Shown piece by piece: positions 1-6,779 of a stretch of DNA of 31,725 nt (its first letter is position 1; each line of letters starts with the position of its first letter). Source of the DNA: a virus; IMG/VR virus record IMGVR_UViG_3300024520_000327, positions 1 through 31,725 of that record, one strand, 5' to 3'. The translations under genes and the position numbers were made by a program. The notes below the pieces were generated by a model, which saw only the letters and a program-made list of their open reading frames with translations, was not told the DNA's origin and searched no databases.

Positions 1-10
1 ATTATCAAAA

Positions 11-62
11 ATAGGGGTGGGGGATCGCACATGAATATTAATTGACAGGGTATAGGGGTGGG
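11..62. repeat. short direct repeat in leader region
   Basis: The 11-mer ATAGGGGTGGG occurs twice, at 11-21 and 52-62, a 41-base period. It is G-rich against an AT-rich background, and the 262 bases before the first credible start codon otherwise hold only a promoter-like site. The region lies shortly upstream of the terminase genes, where lambda-type phages carry cos and terminase-binding sites, but nothing here proves that role. Confidence 0.45.
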
Positions 63-208
63 TTGTGGTGAGCTATAAACGTTCAGTTGATGGTCGAACA
101 CCCGTAGGTACTCCTAGAGCCTGCAAGGGTTTCCGCAAAACATGCGAAGCCGCGAAAAAAATAATGCGTGTCGATTTTGAACATTCCGTGAACTTATTTG
201 TTAACTCG

Positions 209-242
209 TATTGCATAAGTGGTTCACAAAATGCTATATTTG
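209..242 (+). promoter_or_regulatory. Bacteroidota-type promoter
   Basis: TATATTTG at 235-242 is an exact match to the Bacteroidota -7 consensus TAnnTTTG. A weak -33 element (TATTG, 209-213) sits 21 bases upstream. Transcription would begin near 249, about 14 bases before the ATG at 263. This supports 263 rather than the in-frame GTG at 65 as the start of the first gene. Confidence 0.5.
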
Positions 243-262
243 TGAACACACACACGGGAAAA

Positions 263-637
263 ATGAAATTGAATTTTAAATACTTCAAGGCTGTAAACCT
301 TGTTCTGTATTGGTTACAGGTTTTTTTTGCACTGCTATCAATTGGGCTTTTCATTGCTTATTTTTACAATGATTCTGGATACAAATTATTTTTTTCCATA
401 TTCTTCATGGGCGCATCATACCACTGTATGATGTTGATTCATCTTTACAAAAAGGAATTGATAAAGGGCATAACAGAATCATCAAATGGTGGTCCTTGGG
501 CTGGTGTCAATAGGAAACCATGCAAACAGCATTATTACAAAACAACAAATCATCGTGTTTCAATAAAAGAATCTCAGGAAATTCGTTGGTGCGTTAAATG
601 TGGTTTTTCTAGGAAATTATCTAATGAAATAAAATAA
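263..637 (+). CDS. small membrane protein with C-terminal Cys/His motif
   Basis: A 124-residue protein of unknown function. The frame stays open upstream to a GTG at 65, but the ATG at 263 follows a good promoter and the upstream peptide has no recognisable features. Two hydrophobic segments are visible (about residues 10-33 and 40-60), separated by a short polar turn, so an inner-membrane hairpin is likely. The C-terminus has a CKQH stretch and then WCVKCG, the spacing expected of a small metal-binding ribbon. It lies upstream of the terminase genes in the same direction. Function cannot be assigned; a host-interaction protein is only a guess. Confidence 0.5.
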   Translation: MKLNFKYFKAVNLVLYWLQVFFALLSIGLFIAYFYNDSGYKLFFSIFFMGASYHCMMLIHLYKKELIKGITESSNGGPWAGVNRKPCKQHYYKTTNHRVSIKESQEIRWCVKCGFSRKLSNEIK

Positions 638-639
638 TT

Positions 640-804
640 ATGCAGAGATATTTTGTAATACTGAAAAATGGAGAAATATTCAATACCGAATGGTTTGATG
701 AAGAAAATCATTGGAGTGAAGAATACTCAAAAGTTATTGATACAAACACAATAAAACAATTTGATGGGAATAGTTGGATTGATATTCAACAAGATCATTT
801 ATAA
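640..804 (+). CDS. 54-residue hypothetical protein
   Basis: An ATG two bases after the previous stop opens a 54-codon frame beginning MQRYFVILKNGEIF and ending at TAA 802-804. The product is acidic and rich in Trp, Asp and Glu, with a beta-hairpin-like start. The gap to the next gene is only 15 bases, and the frame fills an otherwise empty 180-base interval, which is why I accept it. I do not recognise a family. Confidence 0.45.
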   Translation: MQRYFVILKNGEIFNTEWFDEENHWSEEYSKVIDTNTIKQFDGNSWIDIQQDHL

Positions 805-819
805 AAACGTTCATAATCA

Positions 820-1443
820 ATGCCACTTTACGGACAAGCAGAATTTGCACGATTACTTGGAAAGAAAAATTCTTTTGTTTCCACGTACATAACGCGTGGT
901 AAAATTGTAAAGTCTGGTGATGTAATTGATTCAGAGGTTCCACAAAATAAAGCGATCATGCAAAAGTATGGCGTTTATCCTGGTGATGGAAATGCAGTTG
1001 TATCAAAAACGAAGGAAATCAAAGTTGGCAAACCAGATGTTAAAACGAAGAACAGAAAAATAGTTCCTCCACCACCTCAAGATGAAAACACTGGAGGCCA
1101 ATATCAGTTGGATCTTAACAAAAAAGAAGCTGAACTCGAATTTAAACAGGTCCAAACAAGGATAAAATTAATTGAAGAGGCACGATTGAATGGTGAATTG
1201 ATACCGGTTAAGATGGTAACGGAATTAATTTCAACGTTATCCAGATCAATAATACTTTCATACAAGGAATCGATGGACCAATTTTTGATTGAGGTAACAC
1301 ACCGAGCGAAAATATCAGATACATACGCTGCAGAACTAAAAGGTTTGATGGCAGATCAAATTAATAAATCTCATGATACTGCAATAACCAATGCGATTAA
1401 AACACTGAAAGATTTTTCACCAAATATTGAAACGGATGAATGA
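820..1443 (+). CDS. terminase small subunit, Nu1-like
   Basis: A 207-residue protein directly before the large terminase, overlapping it by 8 bases. The N-terminus (about residues 5-50, with AEFARLLGKKNSFVSTYI) looks like a winged-helix DNA-binding domain as in lambda Nu1. A Lys/Pro-rich linker follows (about 65-90), then a long charged helical region from about residue 97 (the KKEAELEFKQVQTRIKLIEE stretch) suited to oligomerisation and contact with the large subunit. In lambda-type packaging this protein recognises the cos region and loads the motor on concatemeric DNA. The assignment rests mainly on position and architecture; sequence similarity to Nu1 itself is weak by eye. Confidence 0.7.
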   Translation: MPLYGQAEFARLLGKKNSFVSTYITRGKIVKSGDVIDSEVPQNKAIMQKYGVYPGDGNAVVSKTKEIKVGKPDVKTKNRKIVPPPPQDENTGGQYQLDLNKKEAELEFKQVQTRIKLIEEARLNGELIPVKMVTELISTLSRSIILSYKESMDQFLIEVTHRAKISDTYAAELKGLMADQINKSHDTAITNAIKTLKDFSPNIETDE

Positions 1444-3445
1444 TCATGATTACAGTAAACAGATTTCCGAAATACTTGAGGCATCACGTTTTCACATTTC
1501 TGATATCTTACCTTCTGATTGGTGTGAAAAAAATCGTGTAATGACTGCTGATGTTTCACCGATACCAGGACCATTTTCATATGCAAATGCTCCATACGTT
1601 CGTGAAATTGTTGATTGTTTATCACCAACCCATCCAGCACGAAGGATAGCGGTAATGAAAGGCGCGCAAATTGGAATGTCTGTTGGACTTATTGAAGGTG
1701 GAATTGGTTGGATCATATCAGAAAACCCCGGAAACATTTTATTTTTAGTTGGTCACGAAGATTTAGTATCAAAAGCTGGAAAGAAAATCGACACAATGAT
1801 TGATAATTCTGGAATACGCCCGTTGATTAGGTCCACATCAGGACGTGCGAGAAAAACAAAATCTGGTGATACTGACAAAATGAAGGAATTCCAAGGTGGA
1901 TTTCTATCAATGGGTATTGCGAATCATAAAACATTAAGACAGGATTCAATTCAATATGGGTTCATTGATGATTTCGAAGGGATGAAAGGTGATACCAAAC
2001 AAGCTGGTTCAACTACGAAAATGATTGAACAAAGGTTTTCAGCATTCGATAAGAAAATGAAACTGTTTTACATTTCTACTCCAGAGCTCAAAGAAACTTC
2101 AAACATTGAACCGGTTTATGAATCTGGTGATCAACGAAAATATCATATCCCATGCCCATGTTGTAATGATTTAATTCCATTGGAATGGGATGTTGAATGT
2201 AAAAACGATAAGGTTGAACGAGGTGGAATGAACTGGAAATTGGATGATAACGGGCGTTTAATTGCTGAATCTGTTGGTTATATATGCCAATCGTGTGGTG
2301 AATTCTTCGATGATACATCCAAAACTGATTTCATTTCCAAAGGTCGTTGGATACCAACAGCGGAACCATCACGTCCTGGTAACTATTCGTATAAGATTTC
2401 AGCACTTTATGCACCAAATTACATGTATGGTTGGGAACATTACGTTCGTGAATACCTTGATGCCAACCCACAAAACCAACCAAGGGACGAAAAAAAGTAC
2501 AGAGCATTCCTAAATTTGGCATTAGGTGAGACATATGAAGCTGTTGGTGTTAGTGCATCAGCTAATGAGCTGCAGAAAAACATTCGTGATTACAAAATTG
2601 GAATGTTACCTGAAAAATTATCAATGGCAGATGGTAATGGAAAAATTGTATTGATAACTTTGGGATCTGATTTGAATGGATTAGAAGATGATGCTAGATT
2701 GGATTGGGAAATTGTTGCATATTCAGAAAGCGGTGCAAAGTATTCGATTAATCATGGAAGTATTGGAACATTTATTCCTGGACAATCCAAGGATCAGAAA
2801 GAGAAAACAGATCGTAAAAAGTGGACCTATCAACACGGGCATAAAAATAGTGTTTGGCCTGAACTTGATAAAATATTAAATGATACTTACGACACTGATA
2901 CAAAACGCAAAATGAAAATTTTTATTTCTGGTATTGATGCCGGTTATCAATCTATTCATGTTTATCAGTTTTTAGAAAGCACAAATAATAATTGTTTTGG
3001 ACTCAAAGGAAAAGACGTTGATAAATTCATCAACATCAATGCAGATTTAAAAACATTCCGACTATCAAAAGAACGCGGTGATTTGTTTTTAGTTGAAACA
3101 AACAACACAAAAGATCAATTAAACGAGGCAATGAATTTGAAATGGAACAAAGATTACCATGATGTTCAGCCGCAAGGGTTCATTAATTTCCCAACACCAT
3201 CTGATGGAAAGTATTTGTTCACGAATTATTTCAGTCACTTTGAAGCGGAACAGAAAATTCTGGATAAGGATAACACATATCGATGGTTAAAGAAAAATTC
3301 CAGTGTTCAGAATCACCTGTACGATTGTCATTTATATGCTGATGTTATCAAGGATATTCTGTTGGCAAAGATTTTCAAGGAAGTAAAAATACCAAATGGA
3401 GTTTGGCAAGATTACGTGAACTTGGTATTACCTAAGAAAAAATAA
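1436..3445 (+). CDS. terminase large subunit, GpA family
   Basis: The packaging ATPase-nuclease, 669 residues from the ATG at 1436 (a TTG at 1427 is in frame but the ATG is preferred). A variant Walker A, KGAQIGMS, lies at residues 75-82 and a Walker B, FIDDFE, at 176-181. A zinc-ribbon-like insertion follows, with PCPCC near 239-243 and CQSC at 284-287, as in the GpA family. The C-terminal nuclease part has acidic residues in GSDLNGLEDD and GIDAGYQ and the late motif YDCHLYADVI. Length is close to lambda gpA (641). It cuts concatemers and pumps DNA through the portal. The gene ends at 3445 and abuts the minus-strand glycosyltransferase stop at 3446 with no base between and no visible terminator. 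Confidence 0.92.
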   Translation: MNDHDYSKQISEILEASRFHISDILPSDWCEKNRVMTADVSPIPGPFSYANAPYVREIVDCLSPTHPARRIAVMKGAQIGMSVGLIEGGIGWIISENPGNILFLVGHEDLVSKAGKKIDTMIDNSGIRPLIRSTSGRARKTKSGDTDKMKEFQGGFLSMGIANHKTLRQDSIQYGFIDDFEGMKGDTKQAGSTTKMIEQRFSAFDKKMKLFYISTPELKETSNIEPVYESGDQRKYHIPCPCCNDLIPLEWDVECKNDKVERGGMNWKLDDNGRLIAESVGYICQSCGEFFDDTSKTDFISKGRWIPTAEPSRPGNYSYKISALYAPNYMYGWEHYVREYLDANPQNQPRDEKKYRAFLNLALGETYEAVGVSASANELQKNIRDYKIGMLPEKLSMADGNGKIVLITLGSDLNGLEDDARLDWEIVAYSESGAKYSINHGSIGTFIPGQSKDQKEKTDRKKWTYQHGHKNSVWPELDKILNDTYDTDTKRKMKIFISGIDAGYQSIHVYQFLESTNNNCFGLKGKDVDKFININADLKTFRLSKERGDLFLVETNNTKDQLNEAMNLKWNKDYHDVQPQGFINFPTPSDGKYLFTNYFSHFEAEQKILDKDNTYRWLKKNSSVQNHLYDCHLYADVIKDILLAKIFKEVKIPNGVWQDYVNLVLPKKK

Positions 3446-4207
3446 TCATATTCCAAAAATATTTTTCACTTCAATAATTTTCCTGTTTTGGAAATATGAA
3501 ATTTCATCACCAACTTTTGCGTTTTCATATTGATGAATAAATTTCTGAATCTGTTCTGGTTTCCATCGAATTGATGCCGCTGCATTTCTGAATTTGTTTT
3601 CAATATCTTGACGAACCATTGAATAATGATGCATCAAAATTTGATCAACAGGAAACACAAACGGGTTTTTGGCTGGTGTTATTTTTATTGATGGATCAAC
3701 TTTAACGTGGTAATCTGAAGATGAAATAACAGTTGTTGATTCGTACAACTTACAAATGAACGGCATGAAGTATTCTTCTAATGGCTCCATTCTCCAGTTT
3801 GGTTGCTTGTAATAAGTCGCCATTCTAGTGAACGTGGTTTCATATCCTTTTCTAATTATTAACTCCTTAGAGCGTTTAAATTCATCAGGAACATAATAAT
3901 GATCACACGCAGACGTAAAAAAATGAGTTGCACCAATTTGTTTTGCGTAATCGATTCGCAATTGAAGTTTTGCACGTTCATTTTGTTTGGTGTTCAATTT
4001 GAAATCAGGAACAAATTCCAACAGGTGGATTTTTGGATCATCTTTGAATCGTTCTATGAATGGTAATATTTCATTAGATATTTCACCTTTGTTTGAATAC
4101 CATTGCCAGCATAGAACTACATGATCAACATCATCATATATTTGTTCAATAGATTTTTCTAATAGTTCCAGCCCATTCCAAAGGGTATACATTGCGGCAA
4201 GTCTCAT
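3446..4207 (-). CDS. GT-A-like glycosyltransferase
   Basis: A 253-residue soluble protein and the last gene of the minus-strand glycan cassette. It starts with a GT-A-like first strand (MRLAAMYTLWNGLELLEKSI). A DxD-type site is replaced by CDHYY (residues 101-105) after the hydrophobic stretch ATHFFTSA, and FPVDQILMHHYS lies near the C-terminus, a His-rich motif seen in small GT-A-fold enzymes. No membrane segment is present, so it would act in the cytoplasm, transferring a sugar from a nucleotide donor to an unknown acceptor. It overlaps the acyltransferase upstream by 4 bases, indicating translational coupling. The family is assigned by motif only. Confidence 0.65.
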   Translation of the reverse strand: MRLAAMYTLWNGLELLEKSIEQIYDDVDHVVLCWQWYSNKGEISNEILPFIERFKDDPKIHLLEFVPDFKLNTKQNERAKLQLRIDYAKQIGATHFFTSACDHYYVPDEFKRSKELIIRKGYETTFTRMATYYKQPNWRMEPLEEYFMPFICKLYESTTVISSSDYHVKVDPSIKITPAKNPFVFPVDQILMHHYSMVRQDIENKFRNAAASIRWKPEQIQKFIHQYENAKVGDEISYFQNRKIIEVKNIFGI

Positions 4208-4692
4208 TTTCTAGGTTTTGCGGGAATTCCCATGTAATTATCATTTCCTTTTAAATCATTAACAACAACAGAACCCATTGCAATGAATGATTTATCACCA
4301 ATTGAAACACTGTTACGGATAACACAACCAATTTTTATTTTACATTCGTCACCAATTGAAACGTTACCTGGAATAATTGTTCCAGCTCCAATTTCACAAT
4401 CATTTCCAATTATTGATTCATGGCCTATATTTACACAGTTCATGATTAGGTTATTATCTCCAATTTCGGTATCACCAATGTTTACCATTATTGAACAGTG
4501 ACAACCAATTCTATTATTATCACCAATAACTACTGATCCAATAAAACATTCATTTTTCTGGTTCCTAACAAATCCATTTTGTCCAATAACCGAATAAGGC
4601 ATTATTATATTCCCTTCACCCATTGAAACATTATCACCAATAATTGCGGTTTCATGAATCAAATTTCCTTTTATTTCATTATATCCTTTCAT
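4204..4692 (-). CDS. left-handed beta-helix acyltransferase
   Basis: A 162-residue protein made almost entirely of hexapeptide repeats ([IV]Gxxxx: AIIGDNVSMGEGN, VVIGDNNRIGCH, CEIGAGTIIPGNVSIGDE), the signature of LpxA/NeuD/WbbJ-type trimeric transferases. A probable catalytic His lies in NIGHES. The C-terminus YMGIPAKPRK is the usual closing motif of sugar O- or N-acetyltransferases. It likely adds an acetyl or other acyl group to a sugar nucleotide or a transferred sugar made by its neighbours. It overlaps the genes on both sides by 4 bases. No transmembrane part is seen. Confidence 0.85.
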   Translation of the reverse strand: MKGYNEIKGNLIHETAIIGDNVSMGEGNIIMPYSVIGQNGFVRNQKNECFIGSVVIGDNNRIGCHCSIMVNIGDTEIGDNNLIMNCVNIGHESIIGNDCEIGAGTIIPGNVSIGDECKIKIGCVIRNSVSIGDKSFIAMGSVVVNDLKGNDNYMGIPAKPRK

Positions 4693-5606
4693 ACCTTCAA
4701 AAGTTTTTGATATTCAATTAATGGCAGGAATTCACCAATTTTTTTTGTATCGATCAACTCCCAATTATCCTTGTTGGGTTTGAATGAATTAATTCCTTCA
4801 CCTTTGATGTCTAGAACTAAATGTTTATCCTTGATTGTAATTCGAGCATTTGAAAAATCTGTTGATCTTAAATTGCTATTTATATTTGCGTCCGGGCTTG
4901 AATTCCTGTTCGTGGTCCATAACTTCCAATCAAATTCATTTGCTACAAACTTACTGATGCATCGAGCAACGGCCATTGGTTCGTTTAATCTTCTTCTTGA
5001 TGTATATCCTTTACAATATGCAGATTGTTTTGTGATACGATCAAAATAATACAAATCCATGACTTCAATTATGTGAACACCTTTCAACATGTGATGAATG
5101 TATTCCTTGAGTAATGAAGTTGAAATAATATCATCAGATCCAAGAAATAAAATATAGTCCGGATTAAATTGTTTAGCAAAAGTTAAACGTGCATTTGCCT
5201 TATTTCTTAATGGCAAATTTGCATGTTCCATGTAAAAAACATCATTAGAATCACATATTGATTTACTTGCTGATCCTTCACTCCCAACTGAAATTGGTAT
5301 TATTTCTATTTCGGGGCATTCCTTTTGAAGTCTTTTGATATGATCACACCACAATTGGAACAAATCAAAACGTTTCCACATCATAGTTCCAATCACTAAC
5401 TTGATTTTGTGATCAGTTTTGAATGCTATGCTTTGACCGTTTGACGCTCCAATTTTTTCAAGGAAACCAGATTGAACTAGTTTCACAGCGTTTCCACTAG
5501 TGAAATCAAATTCACTAACAATATCACCACTTTTAAAAAGTTGGCCTTTACGACCTCCAAGGCTCAGAGCTTTAACTCTATATTTTTTTGGCTGGTATCC
5601 CGACAT
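4689..5606 (-). CDS. glycosyltransferase with capsid-neighbour domain at N-terminus
   Basis: 305 residues in two parts. Residues 8-52 (KYRVKALSLGGRKGQLFKSG, then DIVSEFDF and GFLEK) closely match the N-terminus of the 147-residue protein encoded at 23317 just after the major capsid gene; about 19 of 44 positions agree by eye with one gap. Residues 67-305 form a GT-A-like domain with the metal-site motif FLGSDD at 154-159, preceded by NPDYI. The fused module may recruit the enzyme to a virion component, which is inference. It overlaps the following acyltransferase by 4 bases and the preceding one by 29. No membrane segment is present, so a cytoplasmic acceptor is likely. Confidence 0.7.
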   Translation of the reverse strand: MSGYQPKKYRVKALSLGGRKGQLFKSGDIVSEFDFTSGNAVKLVQSGFLEKIGASNGQSIAFKTDHKIKLVIGTMMWKRFDLFQLWCDHIKRLQKECPEIEIIPISVGSEGSASKSICDSNDVFYMEHANLPLRNKANARLTFAKQFNPDYILFLGSDDIISTSLLKEYIHHMLKGVHIIEVMDLYYFDRITKQSAYCKGYTSRRRLNEPMAVARCISKFVANEFDWKLWTTNRNSSPDANINSNLRSTDFSNARITIKDKHLVLDIKGEGINSFKPNKDNWELIDTKKIGEFLPLIEYQKLLKV

Positions 5607-6027
5607 ATTTTGCAGCTTCAGTTATTGATTTATTAACAAATGACATTGATCCAATCACAGTATCATCACAGATTTCAATTCCATGTTGCAAAACTGAATG
5701 TGTACCGATGAAACATTCAGTTCCAATTTTTGCGCCTCCAATTTGTTTCTCTTCAGTGTTCAGGTTATTTGTCATTACGCGAGGGCATAAGTACGAGCCA
5801 TCACCAACATCAACGCCACGTGCAATTATAGTATCATATCGCAATGTTACATTATTTCCAATCTTACATTTTCCTGAAAATTTAACACCGCTATCAATGT
5901 AGCAGTTTTTCCCAATGATTGTTCCAGAACGTATTTCAACATATGATTGAATTACTGTTCCCTCACCAATTTCAGCATCATCTGCAATTACGCAGAAACT
6001 TCCAATTTTAACTGTTTTATGTATCAT
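5578..6027 (-). CDS. left-handed beta-helix acyltransferase
   Basis: 149 residues from the ATG at 6027. An upstream in-frame ATG at 6072 would add 15 residues lying wholly inside the previous gene, so 6027 is preferred; it overlaps the upstream stop by 11 bases. The protein consists of hexapeptide repeats (VKIGSFCVIADDAEIGEG, SGTIIGKNCYIDSG, AKIGTECFIGTHSVLQHG) and ends YVGIPAKKI like the other cassette acyltransferase. A candidate catalytic His lies in GTHSVL or QHGIEI. It is a likely sugar acetyltransferase acting with the flanking glycosyltransferases. Two such enzymes in one cassette suggest a di-acylated or two-sugar product. Confidence 0.82.
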   Translation of the reverse strand: MIHKTVKIGSFCVIADDAEIGEGTVIQSYVEIRSGTIIGKNCYIDSGVKFSGKCKIGNNVTLRYDTIIARGVDVGDGSYLCPRVMTNNLNTEEKQIGGAKIGTECFIGTHSVLQHGIEICDDTVIGSMSFVNKSITEAAKYVGIPAKKI

Positions 6028-6670
6028 ATTGCTTGGTATAAAAAAAAAGTGATTCAGTATCCATATTTTCAATTAAGAATGATCCATTTGAATCATCGTT
6101 TATGTATCGGTGAAAGCTACAGTTGTGATTTCGACCACCACACAAACCAACACCATGTTTAATTCCTATTGAAATAATTTCTTCAGGTTTGAATGTATGA
6201 CCTTTCAACGTTTTCCATAAATGTAAATCAGTATATGGTTCATGGTCCACCGGCCAATTAAAATTTAAATCAGGTTTTAACAACGTATTCATTGCTGATG
6301 CCCTTAATTGATGATTCATTGTGAAGTGCTTATTGATACCAATATGGTAATAAATAGTGTAATTAGTACCAATTATTTCTGGTTTCCCTGCTTTCACCCA
6401 TTTATTCACCATTGTTTCAATGTATGTTGGTGAATACCAATCATCATTTTCCATTAAAAGGATACAATCTAATTCTTTATTTCTTAATCGATCATATCCA
6501 ATTCTATATCTCCATGTGATATCGCAACGGTCATTAATAGGTAGATCATCAACCAGTTCAATAATATCTGCTCTCATGGTTTGATTGCCAATCATTCGAA
6601 GGCAATTTTTCAGGAATTCAGGGCGATCTGATCTATCAGGAATAATTATTCCAATTTTAATTTTATTCAT
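6017..6670 (-). CDS. GT2-like glycosyltransferase, first gene of cassette
   Basis: A 217-residue GT-A-fold enzyme. The N-terminus IKIGIIIPDRSDRPEFLKNC is typical of GT2-like first strands, and MENDDWY (residues 73-79) gives the acidic nucleotide-sugar/metal site. A His/Cys-rich C-terminal loop (GVGLCGGRNHNCSFHRY) is unusual. It is the promoter-proximal gene of the minus-strand cassette: the start codon lies only 4 bases after a perfect -7 box and 20 bases from a palindromic operator, so the message may be nearly leaderless. It is compact like other phage glycosyltransferases and has no membrane anchor. Confidence 0.7.
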   Translation of the reverse strand: MNKIKIGIIIPDRSDRPEFLKNCLRMIGNQTMRADIIELVDDLPINDRCDITWRYRIGYDRLRNKELDCILLMENDDWYSPTYIETMVNKWVKAGKPEIIGTNYTIYYHIGINKHFTMNHQLRASAMNTLLKPDLNFNWPVDHEPYTDLHLWKTLKGHTFKPEEIISIGIKHGVGLCGGRNHNCSFHRYINDDSNGSFLIENMDTESLFFYTKQYDT

Positions 6671-6674
6671 GTAT

Positions 6675-6682
6675 CAAAGATA
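6675..6682 (-). promoter_or_regulatory. -7 box of glycan cassette promoter
   Basis: On the minus strand TATCTTTG matches TAnnTTTG exactly and is followed by ATACATG, the start codon of the first cassette gene. Transcription would begin at or next to the ATG, so the mRNA may be leaderless. No clear -33 TTTG is seen at the usual spacing; the palindrome at 6691-6707 sits there instead. Confidence 0.55.
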
Positions 6683-6690
6683 TAAAAAAA

Positions 6691-6707
6691 TTACATTATT
6701 AATGTAA
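6691..6707. promoter_or_regulatory. palindromic operator, glycan cassette
   Basis: TTACATTATTAATGTAA is a perfect inverted repeat (7-base arms, 3-base centre). The form TTACATnnnnnATGTAA recurs at 20503-20519 in front of the RHH gene, with the same run of T and the same TTTGATACATG on the gene side. It lies within the cassette promoter and between two divergent units, so it could also affect the sheath promoter. Confidence 0.65.
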
Positions 6708-6731
6708 GGAATCAACACGTGTTTGTTTTTT

Positions 6732-6762
6732 TTTGTCATTTTTGAAGTCGAAAATAGGTACA
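6732..6762 (+). promoter_or_regulatory. possible promoter of tail operon
   Basis: TTTG at 6732-6735 is followed after 19 bases by TAGGTACA at 6755-6762, a partial match to TAnnTTTG. The placement is right for a divergent late promoter ahead of the sheath ATG at 6780, but the -7 match is poor, so this is tentative. Confidence 0.25.
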
Positions 6763-6779
6763 AATTAAAACGTTTAATT

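Noticed and set aside
65-262. Upstream extension of the first membrane protein from a GTG at 65
   Set aside because: The promoter-like site at 235-242 lies inside it and the added peptide has no recognisable features; the ATG at 263 is better placed.
6723-6779. Longer sheath start at a TTG
   Set aside because: It would code through the promoter region and add a Phe-rich peptide not found at sheath N-termini.
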